NCBI GenBank assembly: GCA_964478055.1
Contig: CAYZHV010000182.1
Location: 1-8,191, forward strand
DNA: 8,191 nucleotides
Source of the DNA: CAYZHV01 sp964478055
GTDB lineage: Bacteria; Spirochaetota; Spirochaetia; DSM-27196; Alkalispirochaetaceae
Reading direction: 5' to 3'
In this document: positions 7,091-8,191 of the stretch, in pieces
Numbering within the stretch: the first letter of the stretch is position 1
Layout: every line of letters starts with the position of its first letter
The notes under the pieces: model-generated
Told to the model about the DNA's origin: nothing
Database searches by the model: none
What the model saw: the letters and a program-made list of their open reading frames with translations, nothing else
Translations under genes and position numbers: made by a program

Positions 7091-7327
7091 ATGGATCAGA
7101 ACGACCTGATTACTACGAATCCGGACACGATGCTCGGCAAACCCGTAATTACTGGAACGCGGGTGACGGTTCAGTCAATAGTAGAGAGAATAGCCGCGGG
7201 GGAGAGTGTAGAAGAGATTTCTGAATCTCACCCAGCCTTGGACAAGGAAAAGGTGCTGGCAGCGATTGGATATGCCGCCAGAGTGCTCAGACTGGATGAA
7301 GTACACCCTCGGAAACGAACGGCGTAA
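7091..7327 (+). CDS. DUF433-family antitoxin
   Basis: 78-residue protein of the DUF433 family, usually found as the antitoxin to a DUF5615 PIN-like protein. Diagnostic stretches are ITTNPDTMLGKPVITGTRVT (7-26) and VQSIVERIAAGESVEEISESHP (27-48), which form the small N-terminal strands and the HTH-like helices, followed by KVLAAIGYAARVL. The ATG at 7091 is preferred because GAGG lies eight bases upstream and the family match begins there; the frame is open further upstream, but that part is not family-like. Its stop overlaps the toxin start by one base (TAATG), giving translational coupling. The pair faces away from the other accessory genes. Confidence 0.9.
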   Translation: MDQNDLITTNPDTMLGKPVITGTRVTVQSIVERIAAGESVEEISESHPALDKEKVLAAIGYAARVLRLDEVHPRKRTA

Positions 7328-7683
7328 TGCGCCTTTTGGCTGATGAAGGAGTACATCAAGGGTTAGTGGCTGCCCTCAGAGAAGCCGGGTATTCAGTGAC
7401 TTATGTTGCAGAAGCGATGCCGGCAGCCTCCGACGAGCACGTTCTGAACAAAGCAACCGACATAGGCGCCGTCCTAATCACCACGGACAAGGACTTCGGG
7501 GAGCTTGTGTTCAGGCAGAAGCTCACGCACTGCGGCGTAGTCCTTCTCAGACTTTTCGGCTGCTCATTGTCCGAGCAGATTGACGTCGTGCTCGAGCTCT
7601 TGAGCACATACGTCGACAAAGTGGAAGTGGGATTCTCGGTCGTAGACCGGAATGGCTTCCGATTCAGGCACGATCCCTATTGA
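7327..7683 (+). CDS. DUF5615 PIN-like toxin
   Basis: 118-residue PIN-like nuclease-fold protein, the usual partner of DUF433 proteins. Features are MRLLADEGV at the N-terminus (acidic D6 and E7), ASDEHVLNKA at about 34-43 (D36, E37), VLITTDKDFGELVF at 49-62 (D54, D56) and GVVLLRL at 70-76. These acidic residues are placed as expected for a metal site that would cut RNA. The length is normal and nothing looks broken. The stop TGA 7681-7683 touches the first base of homology with structured unit B, so the cassette seems to end exactly at a recombination point. Activity as an RNase is family inference. Confidence 0.9.
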   Translation: MRLLADEGVHQGLVAALREAGYSVTYVAEAMPAASDEHVLNKATDIGAVLITTDKDFGELVFRQKLTHCGVVLLRLFGCSLSEQIDVVLELLSTYVDKVEVGFSVVDRNGFRFRHDPY

Positions 7684-7840
7684 GACTCGCCCTCCAGTCG
7701 CCGACTTCCTGTCGGCTCCTTCTGGGCCGCCTCCGCTGCTAAACCGGCGTCCTGCCGGTTTGCGCTCGCAATGTGTGCGTTCCTCGCTTCGCTGCGGTAC
7801 GCACACTAATCGCGCCGCAGCTACGGTTCGAGTCCTGCCC
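7684..7840 (-). ncRNA. structured multi-GGA repeat unit B, truncated at its 3' end
   Basis: On the minus strand it starts GGGCAGGACTCGAACC at 7840. Hairpins follow: an 8-base stem GTGTGCGT/ACGCACAC (7806-7799 with 7780-7773); AAACCGGC-AGGAC-GCCGGTTT (7761-7741), whose loop region reads CAGGACG; and GCCGAC-AGGAA-GTCGGC near 7716-7700, reading CAGGAAG. Seven GGA triplets occur in 157 bases, with linkers GCGGAGGCGG and CTGGAGGG. The unit breaks off at GGGCGAGTC (7684), so it lacks both the closing strand and the terminator seen in A and C; the toxin gene occupies that place. It may be a non-functional remnant or depend on a downstream terminator. Confidence 0.5.
7724..7753. repeat. 30-base exact repeat shared by units A and B (copy 2)
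   Basis: Same orientation as the copy at 6105-6134. In unit B the block runs into an intact 8-base stem around 7741-7761, whereas in unit A the second arm of that hairpin is altered after GTCCT. Confidence 0.9.
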
Positions 7841-7845
7841 GACGC

Positions 7846-7885
7846 AAAAAAAAGCCGGCTCACCTTTTTGGTGATCCGGCTTTTT
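7846..7885 (-). terminator. intrinsic terminator of unit C, possibly bidirectional
   Basis: An 11-base stem (7854-7864 with 7870-7880, one mismatch) closes a 5-base loop. Eight T follow on the minus strand (7853-7846) and five T on the plus strand (7881-7885). The longer tract points to the minus strand as the main direction; plus-strand termination could also serve the DUF433/DUF5615 operon. Confidence 0.85.
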
Positions 7886-8024
7886 CATTAGCAGGGGCAG
7901 GACTCGCCCTCCACTCAGCAACATCCTGTTGCTTCGTTCCGGGCCGCCTCCAGGCCTAAGCCGACATCCTGTCGGCTTGCCCTCCAGGTATTCGGGCCGG
8001 TCCTCCGTTTCGAGCCCTGCCCCC
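7846..8024 (-). ncRNA. structured multi-GGA repeat unit C with terminator (candidate CsrA-sponge-like RNA)
   Basis: The cleanest of the three units, about 179 bases on the minus strand. A 13-base outer stem pairs GGGGCAGGGCTCG (8023-8011) with CGAGTCCTGCCCC (7906-7894), including one G-U pair. Inside are two hairpins with GGA triloops: AAGCCGACA-GGA-TGTCGGCTT (7978-7958) and AGCAACA-GGA-TGTTGCT (7933-7917). Both contain ACAGGATGT, which fits the CsrA SELEX consensus and the CsrB repeat CAGGA(U/C/A)G. Linkers carry GGAGG at three or more places, giving about eight GGA triplets before the terminator. No promoter is assigned; the upstream tRNA-like relic and its own terminator lie immediately 5'. 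CsrA binding is inferred only. Confidence 0.6.
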
Positions 8025-8029
8025 AAACC

Positions 8030-8070
8030 AAAAAAGAACCCCGATGCTCCACGAGGGAACATCGGGGTTC
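8030..8070 (-). terminator. intrinsic terminator downstream of the tRNA-Met relic
   Basis: A 15-base stem (8036-8050 with 8056-8070) has a 5-base loop and is followed by six T on the minus strand (8035-8030). The only imperfect pair is G-U on the minus strand and C-A on the plus strand, and the plus strand lacks a T tract, so the minus direction is favoured. Confidence 0.88.
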
Positions 8071-8073
8071 TAT

Positions 8074-8121
8074 TAGCAGGGGCAGGACTCGAACCTGCGA
8101 CCTCCGGGTTATGAGGCCGGT
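8074..8121 (-). pseudogene. 3' half of a tRNA-Met(CAU), relic
   Basis: On the minus strand the 3' half of a tRNA is clear. The anticodon loop CTCATAA (8115-8109) has anticodon CAT, variable loop AGGTC, T arm GCAGG-TTCGAGT-CCTGC (8098-8082), acceptor strand CCCTGCT (8081-8075) and discriminator A (8074). The anticodon stem has four good pairs and one C-C mismatch next to the loop. Upstream there is no D arm and no matching acceptor strand AGCAGGG, so the 5' half is lost or replaced from about 8122 on. It is followed by an intrinsic terminator. Not a functional tRNA as it stands; it looks like a recombination or integration boundary. Confidence 0.7.
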
Positions 8122-8191
8122 TCCGGAAGGCTCTCGGCGTTGTTCTTCGTATATAAGTATATACCCCAGAATGGGATAGGGAAAAGGCGTC

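Noticed and set aside
7739..8114. Open frames on both strands across the structured units, such as one ending AGAGLEPATSGL
   Set aside because: They run through hairpins, terminators and tRNA-derived sequence; this peptide is a familiar spurious translation of tRNA 3' ends. No ribosome site or family match supports them.
5941..8121. CRISPR array
   Set aside because: Repeats are few, long, unevenly spaced and internally structured, with no regular spacers and no cas genes.
8074..8150. Functional tRNA-Met gene
   Set aside because: The D arm and 5' acceptor strand are missing and the anticodon stem has a mismatch next to the loop.

Overview
The window is bacterial DNA of fairly high GC. No rRNA or other taxonomic marker is visible, so the lineage stays open. 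It splits into a conserved potassium-transport half (bases 1 to about 4430) and an accessory half (about 4560 to 8191) made of toxin-antitoxin (TA) loci, gene relics and an unusual family of structured repeats.

Potassium half: after the last codons of an unidentified gene comes a complete TrkH-type K+ channel subunit on the plus strand (168-1667). Five bases beyond its stop, and convergent with it, ends a KdpDE-type two-component pair on the minus strand: histidine kinase 4427-2370, then response regulator 2377-1673, with reading frames overlapping by 8 bases. The kinase has the USP, four-helix membrane, GAF-like, HisKA and HATPase parts of KdpD but not the large N-terminal KdpD domain with its Walker motifs. 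No kdpFABC genes are in view. TrkH is the only potassium transporter beside the regulators, so it may be one of their targets (inference).

Accessory half, from left to right: a small helix-turn-helix relic broken by a stop (4798-4565); an apparently intact YoeB-type toxin with its antitoxin (5386-4905); a Phd/RelB-like antitoxin followed by a broken RelE-like toxin (5870-5491); a coiled-coil protein with an internally deleted nucleotidyltransferase (6848-6251); and an intact DUF433/DUF5615 pair on the plus strand (7091-7683).

The most unusual content is three related structured units at 5941-6182, 7684-7840 and 7846-8024. Read on the minus strand, complete units start with GGGCAGGRCTCG, end with its complement CGAGTCCTGCCC, and run into a strong intrinsic terminator with a U tract. 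Between these ends lie short hairpins whose loops show GGA, mostly as CAGGA(U/C/A)G, and linkers carrying GGAGG. This matches the architecture of CsrB/RsmZ-type RNAs that sequester the regulator CsrA. Base changes between units preserve pairing as G-U only if the minus strand is transcribed. The 3' ends of the units and their terminators match the 3' end of a tRNA-Met relic at 8074-8121, which suggests growth by duplication at a tRNA 3' end. The DUF433/DUF5615 cassette abuts the truncated end of the middle unit exactly. The CsrA-sponge reading is an inference from motif and structure and needs expression and homology data.
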